The position numbers were made by a program, and so were the translations under genes. From Desulfomicrobium escambiense DSM 10707 (GTDB lineage Bacteria; Desulfobacterota; Desulfovibrionia; Desulfovibrionales; Desulfomicrobiaceae), in contig NZ_AUAR01000007.1 in assembly GCF_000428825.1 (NCBI RefSeq), forward strand, positions 148,956-212,955: 64,000 nt of DNA. The letters run 5' to 3'. Below the pieces are notes generated by a model that was not told where the DNA came from, did no database searches, and worked only from the letters and a program-made list of their open reading frames with translations. Each line of letters starts with the position of its first letter. The first letter of the stretch is position 1. Positions 34,793 through 43,600 of the stretch are shown piece by piece.

Positions 34793-35344
34793 ATGAAAAA
34801 ATTCCTGAAACCGACCCTCTTGATCGTATTTGGGATTGTGATCGGTTTTCCAATCTTCAGCATGACATACTACACCATGGTGAGGACAAGCACTCCGCAA
34901 TTCTGCGCATCGTGCCACGAAATCCAGTGGGCCTACGATACCTGGAAGACATCGACGCATGTGAACAACCTTCAAGGCTTTGTAGCGGACTGCATGGATT
35001 GTCACCTTCCTGCGCCGCATGACACGGTGAATTTCTTCTATATGAAGACTGTGCATGGAATCAAAGACGTCGTCGCGCATTTCATGATGGATTCTCCAGA
35101 TGACTACGACCATGGGGAAAACCGCAGGAAAGCCTACGCGTCATTCAAAAATGACCAATGTCTCAAATGTCACCGCAACATCCAATACATCCCCAACAAG
35201 CGAGGAGCGATGCTCGCTCACAAGCAGGTTCTCTATCCAATGGCAGGCATGGAGAAACGCTGCGTGGAATGCCACTACGACCTCGTGCATAACAACAGAA
35301 AAATCTACGACTACCACAGACTCGACTTGATCGCCAAAAGGTGA
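34793..35344 (+). CDS. cycX: NapC/NrfH-type tetraheme cytochrome c (CycX-like)
   Basis: 183 residues. An N-terminal transmembrane anchor (about 8-28) is followed by four CxxCH haem-binding motifs: CASCH 38, CMDCH 67, CLKCH 123, CVECH 157. It belongs to the NapC/NirT/NrfH family that passes electrons from menaquinol to a periplasmic reductase. The octaheme HAO-type gene starts 36 bases downstream, so the pair forms a quinol-linked complex on the outer face of the inner membrane. Starts at MKKFLKP behind AGGGGG; the frame is open upstream without protein character. Its base composition is visibly lower in GC than haoA. Confidence 0.92.
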   Translation: MKKFLKPTLLIVFGIVIGFPIFSMTYYTMVRTSTPQFCASCHEIQWAYDTWKTSTHVNNLQGFVADCMDCHLPAPHDTVNFFYMKTVHGIKDVVAHFMMDSPDDYDHGENRRKAYASFKNDQCLKCHRNIQYIPNKRGAMLAHKQVLYPMAGMEKRCVECHYDLVHNNRKIYDYHRLDLIAKR

Positions 35345-35380
35345 ATATTTTCGACACGACAATTCTCAAGGAGGGAAGGA

Positions 35381-36763
35381 ATGAAACACGCTGTATTTTC
35401 GATCCTCATCACCCTTTTTCTGCTCTGCCTTGCGTCCGGCGTCGGAGCGGACATGAGCAAGGTCAAGGAGTTCCGCATCGAACGCGGCATGTCCGAACAG
35501 GCCAAAGCCTGCATCGAGTGCCACAAGACAGAGACTCCCGGCCTCTTCGCCGACTGGGCGGGCAGCCGCCACGCCAACGCCAACATCAGCTGCCTGGACT
35601 GCCATCAGGCCGAGGAACATGACGCCGACGTTTCCGACCCCCACTACAAGCAGTACCAGCGGGACGACAACAAGTGGGGCAAGCAGGAATACCGCGTTCC
35701 CGTCGCCGCGGCGGTCACGCCCAAAGACTGCTCACGCTGCCACCCCGACGAGGTCAAGCAGTACGGCCGGAGCAAGCACGCCAACACCATCGAGATCATG
35801 TGGAAAATCGACCCCTGGCTCAACAAGGGCATGAACAGCGACTGGGAGCGCACGGCAGGCTGCTACTACTGCCACGGGACCGTGCTGAAGAAGGACGCCA
35901 AGGGCAACCTCGACGCATCGACCTGGCCCAACGTGGGCGTGGGCCGCGTGAACATGGACGGTTCCCTGGGCAGCTGCACCTCCTGCCACACCAGGCACCG
36001 CTTCTCCGTGGCCGAGGCACGCAAGCCGGAGGCATGCGGTCAGTGCCACCTCGGCCCCGACCACCCGCAAATCGAAATCTACACCGAGTCCAAGCACGGC
36101 GCCATCACCGAGACCAACAAGCATGAATATCGCTGGGACGCCGCTCCGGGCACCTGGACGGCCGGCGTCGACTACCGTTCGCCAAGCTGCGCGGCCTGCC
36201 ACATGTCCGGCTCGGGCGAAGTCATCGGCTCGCATGACGTCACCGAGCGCCTCGGCTGGGAGCTGCAGGCCCCGCTGACCGTCCGGCCCCAGGACTTCGC
36301 GGCCTTTCCGGCCAAGACCAACTGGCAGGACGAACAGGAAAAGATGAAGAAGGTCTGCGTGCAGTGTCACAGCAAGAGCTGGGTGGACGCGCACTACGTC
36401 AAGACCGACCAGTCCGTGACCGAGTACAACGAGGTCTACTACAAGCCCGCCAAAGCCATGCTCGACGACTTGTACGCCAAAGGCCTTCTCGACAGCGGAA
36501 AATTCTTCGACGAGAAGCTCGAGGTCGAGTTCTACGAGCTCTGGCATCACGAAGGCCGCCGGGCCCGCATGGGCACGGCCATGATGGCCCCGGATTACAC
36601 GTGGTGGCATGGTTTCTACGAATGCAAGCACCGCTACAACAACTTCATGGCCGAGGCGCGCCACCTCATCGCCACAGGCACCAAGGCCGAGATCTTCAAG
36701 GATTTCCCCAACGCCAACGGCGACACCACCAAGCCGCAGGTCATCTTCGGATCCAAGCAGTAG
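35381..36763 (+). CDS. haoA: Octaheme cytochrome c, hydroxylamine oxidoreductase (HAO) family
   Basis: 460 residues with a signal peptide (cleavage likely near residue 23). Eight CxxCH motifs at 44, 71, 117, 161, 199, 219, 270 and 326 match the HAO octaheme order. Paired with a CycX/NrfH-like quinol dehydrogenase, it resembles the epsilon-type HAO of Campylobacter and Nautilia, which reduces nitrite or hydroxylamine and lacks the Tyr-haem crosslink of the nitrifier enzyme. Reductive ammonium formation or nitrite/NO detoxification is therefore the likely role. Whether the crosslinking Tyr is present needs an alignment; the region is PDYTWWHGFYECKHRYNNFM. Ribosome site AAGGAGGG. Confidence 0.9.
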   Translation: MKHAVFSILITLFLLCLASGVGADMSKVKEFRIERGMSEQAKACIECHKTETPGLFADWAGSRHANANISCLDCHQAEEHDADVSDPHYKQYQRDDNKWGKQEYRVPVAAAVTPKDCSRCHPDEVKQYGRSKHANTIEIMWKIDPWLNKGMNSDWERTAGCYYCHGTVLKKDAKGNLDASTWPNVGVGRVNMDGSLGSCTSCHTRHRFSVAEARKPEACGQCHLGPDHPQIEIYTESKHGAITETNKHEYRWDAAPGTWTAGVDYRSPSCAACHMSGSGEVIGSHDVTERLGWELQAPLTVRPQDFAAFPAKTNWQDEQEKMKKVCVQCHSKSWVDAHYVKTDQSVTEYNEVYYKPAKAMLDDLYAKGLLDSGKFFDEKLEVEFYELWHHEGRRARMGTAMMAPDYTWWHGFYECKHRYNNFMAEARHLIATGTKAEIFKDFPNANGDTTKPQVIFGSKQ

Positions 36764-36782
36764 CCATCTGCGCCACGAACGA

Positions 36783-36819
36783 AAGCGGGGATTCGGGCTT
36801 GATGCCCGCATCCCCGCTT
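36783..36819. terminator. Stem-loop between haoA and the convergent alcohol dehydrogenase
   Basis: A 10-bp outer stem (AAGCGGGGAT/ATCCCCGCTT) with an inner CGGGC/GCCCG stem, 20 bases after the haoA stop. There is no clear T-run on either side, so it is a probable but not ideal terminator. Confidence 0.55.
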
Positions 36820-36875
36820 CCCTATTTCCGGCGCCCCCCGCCGCAGCGTGGGCCGGTATCGGGCAGGCGGAACCG

Positions 36876-38027
36876 TCACCGGCCCATGGCCCGTCTCAGG
36901 ATGGACGTCAGCCGGTCATGGTCCAGGGCCACCGGATTGCCTTTCATGCTCGACGCCGCGGCGGCCTTGCGCGCAGCCTCGTCCACACGCTCGTCGTCCA
37001 GCCCGAGCGCGCGCAGGTCCCTGATCCCGAGGTCGGCGCACAGCGAACGGACGAACCGGACCCCGGCCGAGGCGTCCCTCTGTCCCGTCAGCAACCGGCT
37101 CGCCTCGGCATAGCGGTCCAGGGCCGGATGGTCCGGATCGGCAGCGTACAGGGCCGCGATGTTGGCCTCCATGACGTGCGGGAGCAGCGCTGCGCAGATC
37201 TCGCCGTGGGCGGCGCCGAGCATGGCGCCCAGGGGCGCGGCGAACCCGTGCACGGCCCCGAGCTTGGCGTTGGCCAGGGCCATGCCCGAGAAGAGGCTGG
37301 CCAGAGCCATGTCCGAACGCGCCGCCAAGTCCGTCCCGTCGGCCACGGCCCGGCGCAGGGAGCGTGCGGCGCGGACCATGCCGTCCCGGCACAGGGGGTC
37401 GGTCAGGGGGTTGGCGGCGTGGGAGACGAAGGCCTCCATGAGCTGGGTCAGGGCGTCCATGCCCGTGGCCGCGGTCTGCCTGGGAGGCAGGGTCACGGCC
37501 AACTCCGGATCGACCACGGCCAGACGGGGGATCATCTCGGGAGAGCGCAGGCTGACCTTCACCCCGTGCGCCCCTGACAGCAGCACGGCGTTGGCCGTGA
37601 CCTCGGAGCCCGTCCCGGCCGTGGTCGGCGCGGCGATCAGGGGCAGGGGCGGGTGTTCGAGGGGCATGCCCCGCCCCACCACTTCGAGATAGTCGAAGAC
37701 GTCCCGCGTGTTGGGCACAAGGGCGGCCATGGCCTTGCCCGCGTCCAGGACGCTACCGCCGCCCACGGCCACGACCGCGTCGCAGCCCCTGGTTCTGGCC
37801 GACAGGGCGTGCGCGGCAACGAAAGCGGCTTCGGGCTCTCCCTTTACGGGGATGACGAACACGTCGTCCATGACAGCGGACAGCGCTTCGGCCAGCCAGG
37901 CGCAGCCTTCGGGCCGGCTTCCGGTCACCAGCAGGCAACGCCTGCCCAGGCGGGAGGCCTGCGCGGCTATTTCCAGACGCGAGCCGGGGCCGAAAAGAAC
38001 GCGGGCCGTGGAGAACGTGAACGCCAT
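36876..38027 (-). CDS. Iron-containing alcohol dehydrogenase (group III)
   Basis: 383 residues. The N-terminal Rossmann half has DAVVAVGGGSVLDAGKAMAAL (NAD(P)-binding GGGS). The signature PTTAGTGSEVTANAVL follows. Metal ligands lie in DPELAVTLPPRQTAATGMDALTQLMEAFVS (Asp), AVHGFAAPLGAMLGAAHGEICAALLPHVMEAN (two His) and nearby residues. It reduces aldehydes or oxidises alcohols in the cytoplasm. I start it at MAFTFS (38027), where GGGAGG is well spaced; an ATG four codons upstream overlaps the ribosome site. Single gene. Confidence 0.93.
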   Translation of the reverse strand: MAFTFSTARVLFGPGSRLEIAAQASRLGRRCLLVTGSRPEGCAWLAEALSAVMDDVFVIPVKGEPEAAFVAAHALSARTRGCDAVVAVGGGSVLDAGKAMAALVPNTRDVFDYLEVVGRGMPLEHPPLPLIAAPTTAGTGSEVTANAVLLSGAHGVKVSLRSPEMIPRLAVVDPELAVTLPPRQTAATGMDALTQLMEAFVSHAANPLTDPLCRDGMVRAARSLRRAVADGTDLAARSDMALASLFSGMALANAKLGAVHGFAAPLGAMLGAAHGEICAALLPHVMEANIAALYAADPDHPALDRYAEASRLLTGQRDASAGVRFVRSLCADLGIRDLRALGLDDERVDEAARKAAAASSMKGNPVALDHDRLTSILRRAMGR

Positions 38028-38192
38028 GGAACCTCCCATCTGCTCAAGGACGCGGTACGGCGGGAATCAACCGTCCGGACGGGATGTATACCCGGCCCTG
38101 CGCATCGCCACAACCCGGACTTTCCAGCCGCACGCCACGAAAAAAGCCGCGTCCTTGCGGAGGCGGCTTCTTTCCCGGCGCAGCGGCAACGC

Positions 38193-39086
38193 CTAAAGGT
38201 TGCGGTACATCTTCGCCCCGGGGGGCACGTCGTCCACGACCCACATGTTGCCGCCGATGACCGCGCCCTCGCCAATGGTGATGCGGCCGAGGATGGTCGC
38301 CCCGGAGTAGACCGTCACGTTGTCCTCGACGATGGGGTGGCGGGCGATGCCCTTGACCAGGTGCCCGTTCTCGCCCTTGGGGAAGCTCTTGGCTCCCAGG
38401 GTCACGCCCTGGTAGAGGCGGACGTTCCGGCCGATGATGCACGTCTCGCCGATGACCGTGCCCGTGCCGTGGTCGATGAAGAAGGACTCGCCGATGGTCG
38501 CGCCGGGATGGATGTCGATGCCCGTGGCCGAGTGGGCCATCTCGCTGATGATGCGCGGGATGAGCGGTACGCCGAGCTTGTGCAGCTCGTGGGCGATGCG
38601 GTGGTTGGTCACGGCCCGGATGGACGGGTAGCAGAAGATGGTCTCGCCGGGGTTCTTGGCCGCCGGGTCGCCTGCGAAGGCGGCCTGCACGTCCGTGGCC
38701 AGCAGCCGGCGCACGTGCGGCAGCGTCTGCAGGAACTGGTTGCACATGCTTTCGGCGCGCACGGCGCAGTCGGCCGAGCAGGCGTGCTCGTCCTTGTCGC
38801 AGGCGAAGCAGAAGCCGCGCTCGACCTGCTTGGTCAGCTCGCGGCGGACCTTCTCCAACTTGGAACCGACGAAATAGGCCATGTTCTCGGGAGTGATGAA
38901 GGGCTCCTTGAAAAAGCCGGGGAACAGCACCGAGCGCAGGCGCTCGACGATGTCCGAGAGGAGCTCCACCGAGGGCATGGGCGAGCCGAAGGACGGCTGG
39001 TGGTAGACGCCCATGTAGGATTCCGGGGCGCAGAGGCTTTCCACCACACCCGAAAGGACACTGTCGATCTTCAAATATTTTGCCAT
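38193..39086 (-). CDS. cysE: Serine O-acetyltransferase (CysE/EpsC type)
   Basis: 297 residues. A helical N-terminal half is followed by a left-handed beta-helix of hexapeptide repeats (GIDIHPGATIGESFFIDHGTGTVIGETCIIGRNVRLYQGVTLG) with the catalytic Asp-His region. It makes O-acetylserine for cysteine synthesis. The helical part carries a Cys group at 93, 96, 103, 107 and 115 (CFAC...CSADC), which could bind a metal or sense redox state and is not needed for the basic reaction. It starts two bases after the cysK stop, forming a cysK-cysE operon. Confidence 0.94.
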   Translation of the reverse strand: MAKYLKIDSVLSGVVESLCAPESYMGVYHQPSFGSPMPSVELLSDIVERLRSVLFPGFFKEPFITPENMAYFVGSKLEKVRRELTKQVERGFCFACDKDEHACSADCAVRAESMCNQFLQTLPHVRRLLATDVQAAFAGDPAAKNPGETIFCYPSIRAVTNHRIAHELHKLGVPLIPRIISEMAHSATGIDIHPGATIGESFFIDHGTGTVIGETCIIGRNVRLYQGVTLGAKSFPKGENGHLVKGIARHPIVEDNVTVYSGATILGRITIGEGAVIGGNMWVVDDVPPGAKMYRNL

Positions 39087-39088
39087 GA

Positions 39089-40018
39089 TCAGCTCTGAGA
39101 AGCGAAAAGTTCGGTGGAAAGGTAGCGCTCGCCCGTGTCGCAAACGATGGCCGCGATGAGCTTGCCTTCCATCTGCGGCTCACGGGCCAGCTGCAGGGCA
39201 GCCCAGACGTTGGCGCCGGAGGAGATGCCACAGAGAATGCCCTCCTCGCGGGCCAGGGCGCGGGCCGTGGCCATGGCGTCCTCGTTGGTCACGGTGACGA
39301 TGCGGTCGATGACCTTGCGGTTCAGCACCTCGGGCACGAAATTGGGGCCGATGCCCTGGATCTTGTGCGGCCCGGCCGTGCCCTGGCTCAGCAGCGGCGA
39401 GGCTGCCGGCTCTACGGCCACGGCCAGAAAACCGTCCTTGCGGCGTTTGAGGGTCCGGCCCACGCCGGTGATGGTCCCGCCCGTGCCCACGCCGGCCACA
39501 AGTGCGTCGATGCGGCCGTCGGTGTCGCGCCACAGCTCCTCGGCCGTGGTCCGCTCGTGCATGGCCGGGTTGGCCGGGTTGACGAACTGACCGGGCATGA
39601 AGGCGTCCTCCATGGAGGACAGGATCCTCTCGGCCTCGGCCACGGCTCCGGCCATGCCCTTGGCCGCCGGGGTGAGGACCAGCTCGGCGCCCATGGCGGC
39701 CAGCAGCATGCGCCGCTCGACGCTCATGGATTCGGGCATGGTCAGGATGAGGTGGTAGCCACGCACGGCGCAGACGAAGGCCAGGCCCACGCCCGTGTTG
39801 CCGCTGGTGGGCTCAACGAGGACGGTGCCGGGGCGGATGAGCCCGGCCCGCTCGGCTTCGTCGATCATGTTCAGGGCGATGCGGTCCTTGATGGACGACA
39901 AGGGGTTGTAGAATTCGAGCTTGACCACGACCTCGGCCAAACAGCCCTCGGTCATCCTGTTCAGCCGCACCAGGGGGGTGTTGCCGACCAGTTCGGTCAT
40001 GGAGTTGGCGATCTTCAT
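39089..40018 (-). CDS. cysK: Cysteine synthase A (O-acetylserine sulfhydrylase)
   Basis: 309 residues, PLP-dependent fold type II. The PLP Lys is in [11 protein letters not shown], the substrate loop is [14 protein letters not shown], the phosphate-binding Gly loop is [16 protein letters not shown], and [12 protein letters not shown] closes the site. It makes cysteine from O-acetylserine and sulfide, which is abundant in sulfate reducers. Starts at MKIANSM with GGAGG upstream; a longer frame upstream is not supported. Transcribed ahead of cysE, so both enzymes of the pathway are co-expressed. Confidence 0.96.
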   Translation of the reverse strand: MKIANSMTELVGNTPLVRLNRMTEGCLAEVVVKLEFYNPLSSIKDRIALNMIDEAERAGLIRPGTVLVEPTSGNTGVGLAFVCAVRGYHLILTMPESMSVERRMLLAAMGAELVLTPAAKGMAGAVAEAERILSSMEDAFMPGQFVNPANPAMHERTTAEELWRDTDGRIDALVAGVGTGGTITGVGRTLKRRKDGFLAVAVEPAASPLLSQGTAGPHKIQGIGPNFVPEVLNRKVIDRIVTVTNEDAMATARALAREEGILCGISSGANVWAALQLAREPQMEGKLIAAIVCDTGERYLSTELFASQS

Positions 40019-40077
40019 GTTTCCTCCTCGAAGCGGGAAAGCCTGGGCATGACCCATGGCCACGTCGAAGTCCAGAC

Positions 40078-40100
40078 AAAAAAAACCGGCCAGAGGCCGG
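40078..40100 (-). terminator. Terminator of the HU-like gene
   Basis: On the minus strand a 6-bp stem (CCGGCC/GGCCGG) closed by a short TCT loop is followed by eight Ts, 24 bases after the HU stop codon and before cysK. Confidence 0.88.
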
Positions 40101-40123
40101 CGCACAACGCTGGGAGAGCGGAA

Positions 40124-40423
40124 CTACTCCAGGCCCTTGGTGATGAAATCCAGGGACGTGAGGGCGTCCTTGAGGCGCTTGCCAGGCGAAAACTTGATGC
40201 CCCGGACCGGCCTGTCCGTCTCCTGCCCGGTCTCGGGGTCGACGGACTTGCGCGGGGCGCGGTCCACCACGGCCATGGTCCCGATGCCGGGCAGGGTGAT
40301 CCTGTCTCCCTGGCTCAGGGACTCGGTCATGCTCTCCATCATGGCGTCCACGACGCGGGACGCCTCTTCGTCGGAATATCCCATCTCCTTGCGGAGCCGG
40401 TCAATCAAGTCGGTCCTTTCCAT
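40124..40423 (-). CDS. HU/IHF-family DNA-binding protein
   Basis: 99 residues of the HU/IHF fold: two N-terminal helices (TDLIDRLRKEMGYSDEEASRVVDAMMESMTESLSQGDRITLPGIGTM), then the beta-arm region with a somewhat shortened and acidic PRKSVDPETGQETDRPVRGIKFSPGKRLKDAL. It bends and compacts DNA. Sequence alone does not separate HU from IHF. Own terminator downstream; divergent from gltB. Confidence 0.92.
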   Translation of the reverse strand: MERTDLIDRLRKEMGYSDEEASRVVDAMMESMTESLSQGDRITLPGIGTMAVVDRAPRKSVDPETGQETDRPVRGIKFSPGKRLKDALTSLDFITKGLE

Positions 40424-40601
40424 GTGAACCTCGGGGTTTGAGCGCGGGGAATGGCGATTTTCTATGATTCAGTATATAGGCAATCCAGGCGGGCCGGTAA
40501 AGACTTTCCTCAAGCTTTGTGAAATATTTATTAAAATGGCCGCGTCTGCATCTCATGCATATAAACGAGTATCGATTTGACACACCTTCCGGAGAATCCG
40601 C

Positions 40602-43600
40602 ATGAAACATCGCCTCGTCGAAGAACGTGACGCCTGCGCCATCATCGCCTTTGTGGACAAGCGCGGCCGGGCCACCCACGCCAACATAGTGAAGACCATA
40701 GACGCCCTGAAGAAGATGGCCCACCGCTCGGGCGACATCAACAGCGAGGGCGACGGCTGCGGCGTCCTGACGGACATCCCGCGGGCCATCTGGGGGCAGC
40801 GCCTGCAGGACGCGGGATTGAGCCGCCACCTGAGCGAGAGCCGTGGCTTCTTCGTCGGCCACTTCTTCCTGCCCGCAGGCCCGGGGGCCGACGAGGCCAA
40901 GGAACGCGTGCGCGCCATCCTGACGGGCGAGGGCAGCGAAGTGCTCGTCGAGGCCGACGACCGCATGCAGCCCGGCGAACTGGGCCCCATGGCCCGGGCC
41001 GAGGCCCCTCTCTTCTGGCAGGTCTGCGGCCTGGTCCGCGACGAGACGCGCCAGGAAGGGGCCAGAAGGCTCTTCGCCATGCAGATGGCCGTCGAACGCG
41101 CCGCGCCCGAGGCCCACGTCTGCTCCTTGAGCCTCGACAGCGCCGTCTACAAGCTGCGCGGCACGCCCGACCTGCTGCCCCGCGTCTACCCCGACCTGCG
41201 CGACCCCGCCAGCAAGTCCATCATCACCCTGGGCCACAGCCGCTACTCCACCAACACCCTGCCTACGGCCGAGCGCGCCCAGCCCTTCTCGCTGCTGGGC
41301 CACAACGGCGAGATCAACACCATCGAGAAGATGCGCTCCTCGGCCCGGGACCTAGGCATCACCCCCACTCCCGGCGGCAGCGACTCCCAGGATCTGAACC
41401 GCATCCTGGAGGGACTCATCCACCTCCACGGCTTCGAGTTCATGGAGGCTCTGGAGATGGTCTTCCCGGCCATCCACTCTGAGGTGGAACACATGAGCCC
41501 GGAACTGCGGCGCATGTACGGGTTCTACCGCTGGTTCTTCATGCCCTCGGCCCAGGGGCCGGCGGCCGTGGTCTCGCGCTTCGGCGACACGTGCATGGGC
41601 AGCGTCGACGCCCTGGGGCTGCGGCCCCTGTGGTTCGGCGAGAGCGACTACGACTACTTCCTGTCCTCGGAAAAGGGCGTGGTGGACCTGCAGAACACCA
41701 TCCACGACCCGCGCCCCCTGGCGCCCGGCGAAAAGATCGCCGTGGTCTCGGGGCCCGGCAAGCGCGGGGAGGTCGTGAACCACTGCGCCCTGCAGGAGCG
41801 CCTGCTGCGCCTCTTCCAGCAGGGGCGCCTGGCCCACCTGGCCGACAACCTGCACGGCGAGATTCCCGAGCCCATCCTGGCCTGCCCCGAAGGGTCCTGC
41901 CGCGACCTGCGCCGCTTCTTCCGGGACAGACAGGTCTTCGACGACCGGCCCGGCCACGACGCCACGACGGTCCTGGCAGCCTTCGGCTGGCGCAAGTACG
42001 ACCAGGACATGCGCAAGCACGTGGCCGCCACGGGCAAGGGCCCCATCGGCTCCATGGGCCACCAGGGTCCCCTGGCCTGCCTGGAGGCCGACGGGCTGTC
42101 CAACCTCAGCGAGTATTTCAAGGAGAACGTGGCCGTGGTCACCAACCCGGCCATCGACCGCGAGCGCGAGGCCGAGCACTTCTCCACGGCCGTCATCCTC
42201 GGCGACCGGCCCGACAACCCCGACCGGCCGCCCGTGGGCCTGCGCCTGAAGACGCCCATCCTGCTGGGCGGCGAGTTCACGCCGGCCCTGTCCTCCCTGG
42301 ACATCCTGGCCGTGTGCCGCGAGCACGGCACCCACACCCTGGAGCAGGTCCTGGACTTCTTCACGGCCCAGCAGCGCGACCCGTCGCGCCTGGCCATCCT
42401 GGACGCGACCTTCGTGCCCGAGGAGGGGCTTGAAAATCGCCTGGAAGCCATTGAGGCCGAGGCCCGGCAGGCAGTGTCGGCCGGGGCCGCCATCCTCGTC
42501 CTGGACGACAGCGCGAGCTTCGTGGACGGCCGCTGCTACATCGACCCCGGCCTGGCCACGGCCCGGCTGCGCCGAGCCGCCGAGTCCGGGCGCATCCCCC
42601 GCCTGCCGTCGATCATCGTACGCAGCGGCGCCATCCGCAACATGCACGACGTCATGTTCGTCCTGGGCCTGGGCGCGGCGGCCGTGAACCCCTACATGCT
42701 CTGGAAACAGGCCTACGCCCAGGCCGAGAACGCCGAAGGGCTGCAGCGCACCCTGTCAAACACCCTGACGGCCCTGCAGGCCAGCGTGGAGAAGATCATG
42801 TCGACCATGGGCATCCACGAGCTGTGCGGGTACGGCCGCATCTTCTCGTCCATCGGCCTCAAGGCCGAGCTGGCCGAAGTCTTCGGCTGCGCCAACTTCT
42901 GCTCGTCCAATGCTGCGGGGATGGGCTTCGCCGAACAGGAAAGCCGGGCCGCGCGGCGCATCGCTCTGGTCCGGGAGGGCTCTGAAGGCAAGCTGCCGGG
43001 CGACCCCAAGCGAAACGCCCGCGTCGGCAAGATCCTGCGCTCCGTGGCCGTGGGCAAGACCGGCTACCTGCAGATGGCCGAGGGCCTGGAGGAGGTGGAC
43101 CGCGACACCCCCGTGGGCCTACGCCATCTCCTGGACATCGCCCCGCGCAGCGCAGCCCCCCTGCCCCTGGAGGCAGTAGACATCTCCGTCGGCCAGCACG
43201 CCATGCCGTTGCTGATCTGCGCCATGTCCTTCGGCTCCCAAGGCGAAAGCTCATTTAGGGCCTACGCCGAAGCCGCGCGCAAGGTGAACATCATCTGCAT
43301 GAACGGCGAAGGCGGCGAGATCCCGGACATGCTCGGCAAGTACCGCGAGAACCGGGGCCAGCAGGTGGCCTCGGGCCGTTTCGGCGTGTCCATCGAACTG
43401 CTGAACTCGGCCCGGTACCTCGAAATCAAGATCGGCCAGGGCGCCAAGCCCGGCGAAGGCGGCCACCTGCCCGGCTCCAAGGTCACGGACATGGTCGCCC
43501 AGGCCCGGCACTGCAAGCCCGGCATCGCCCTCATCTCGCCCTCGAACCACCACGACATCTACTCCATCGAGGACCTCTGCCAGATCATCACGGAGCTCAA

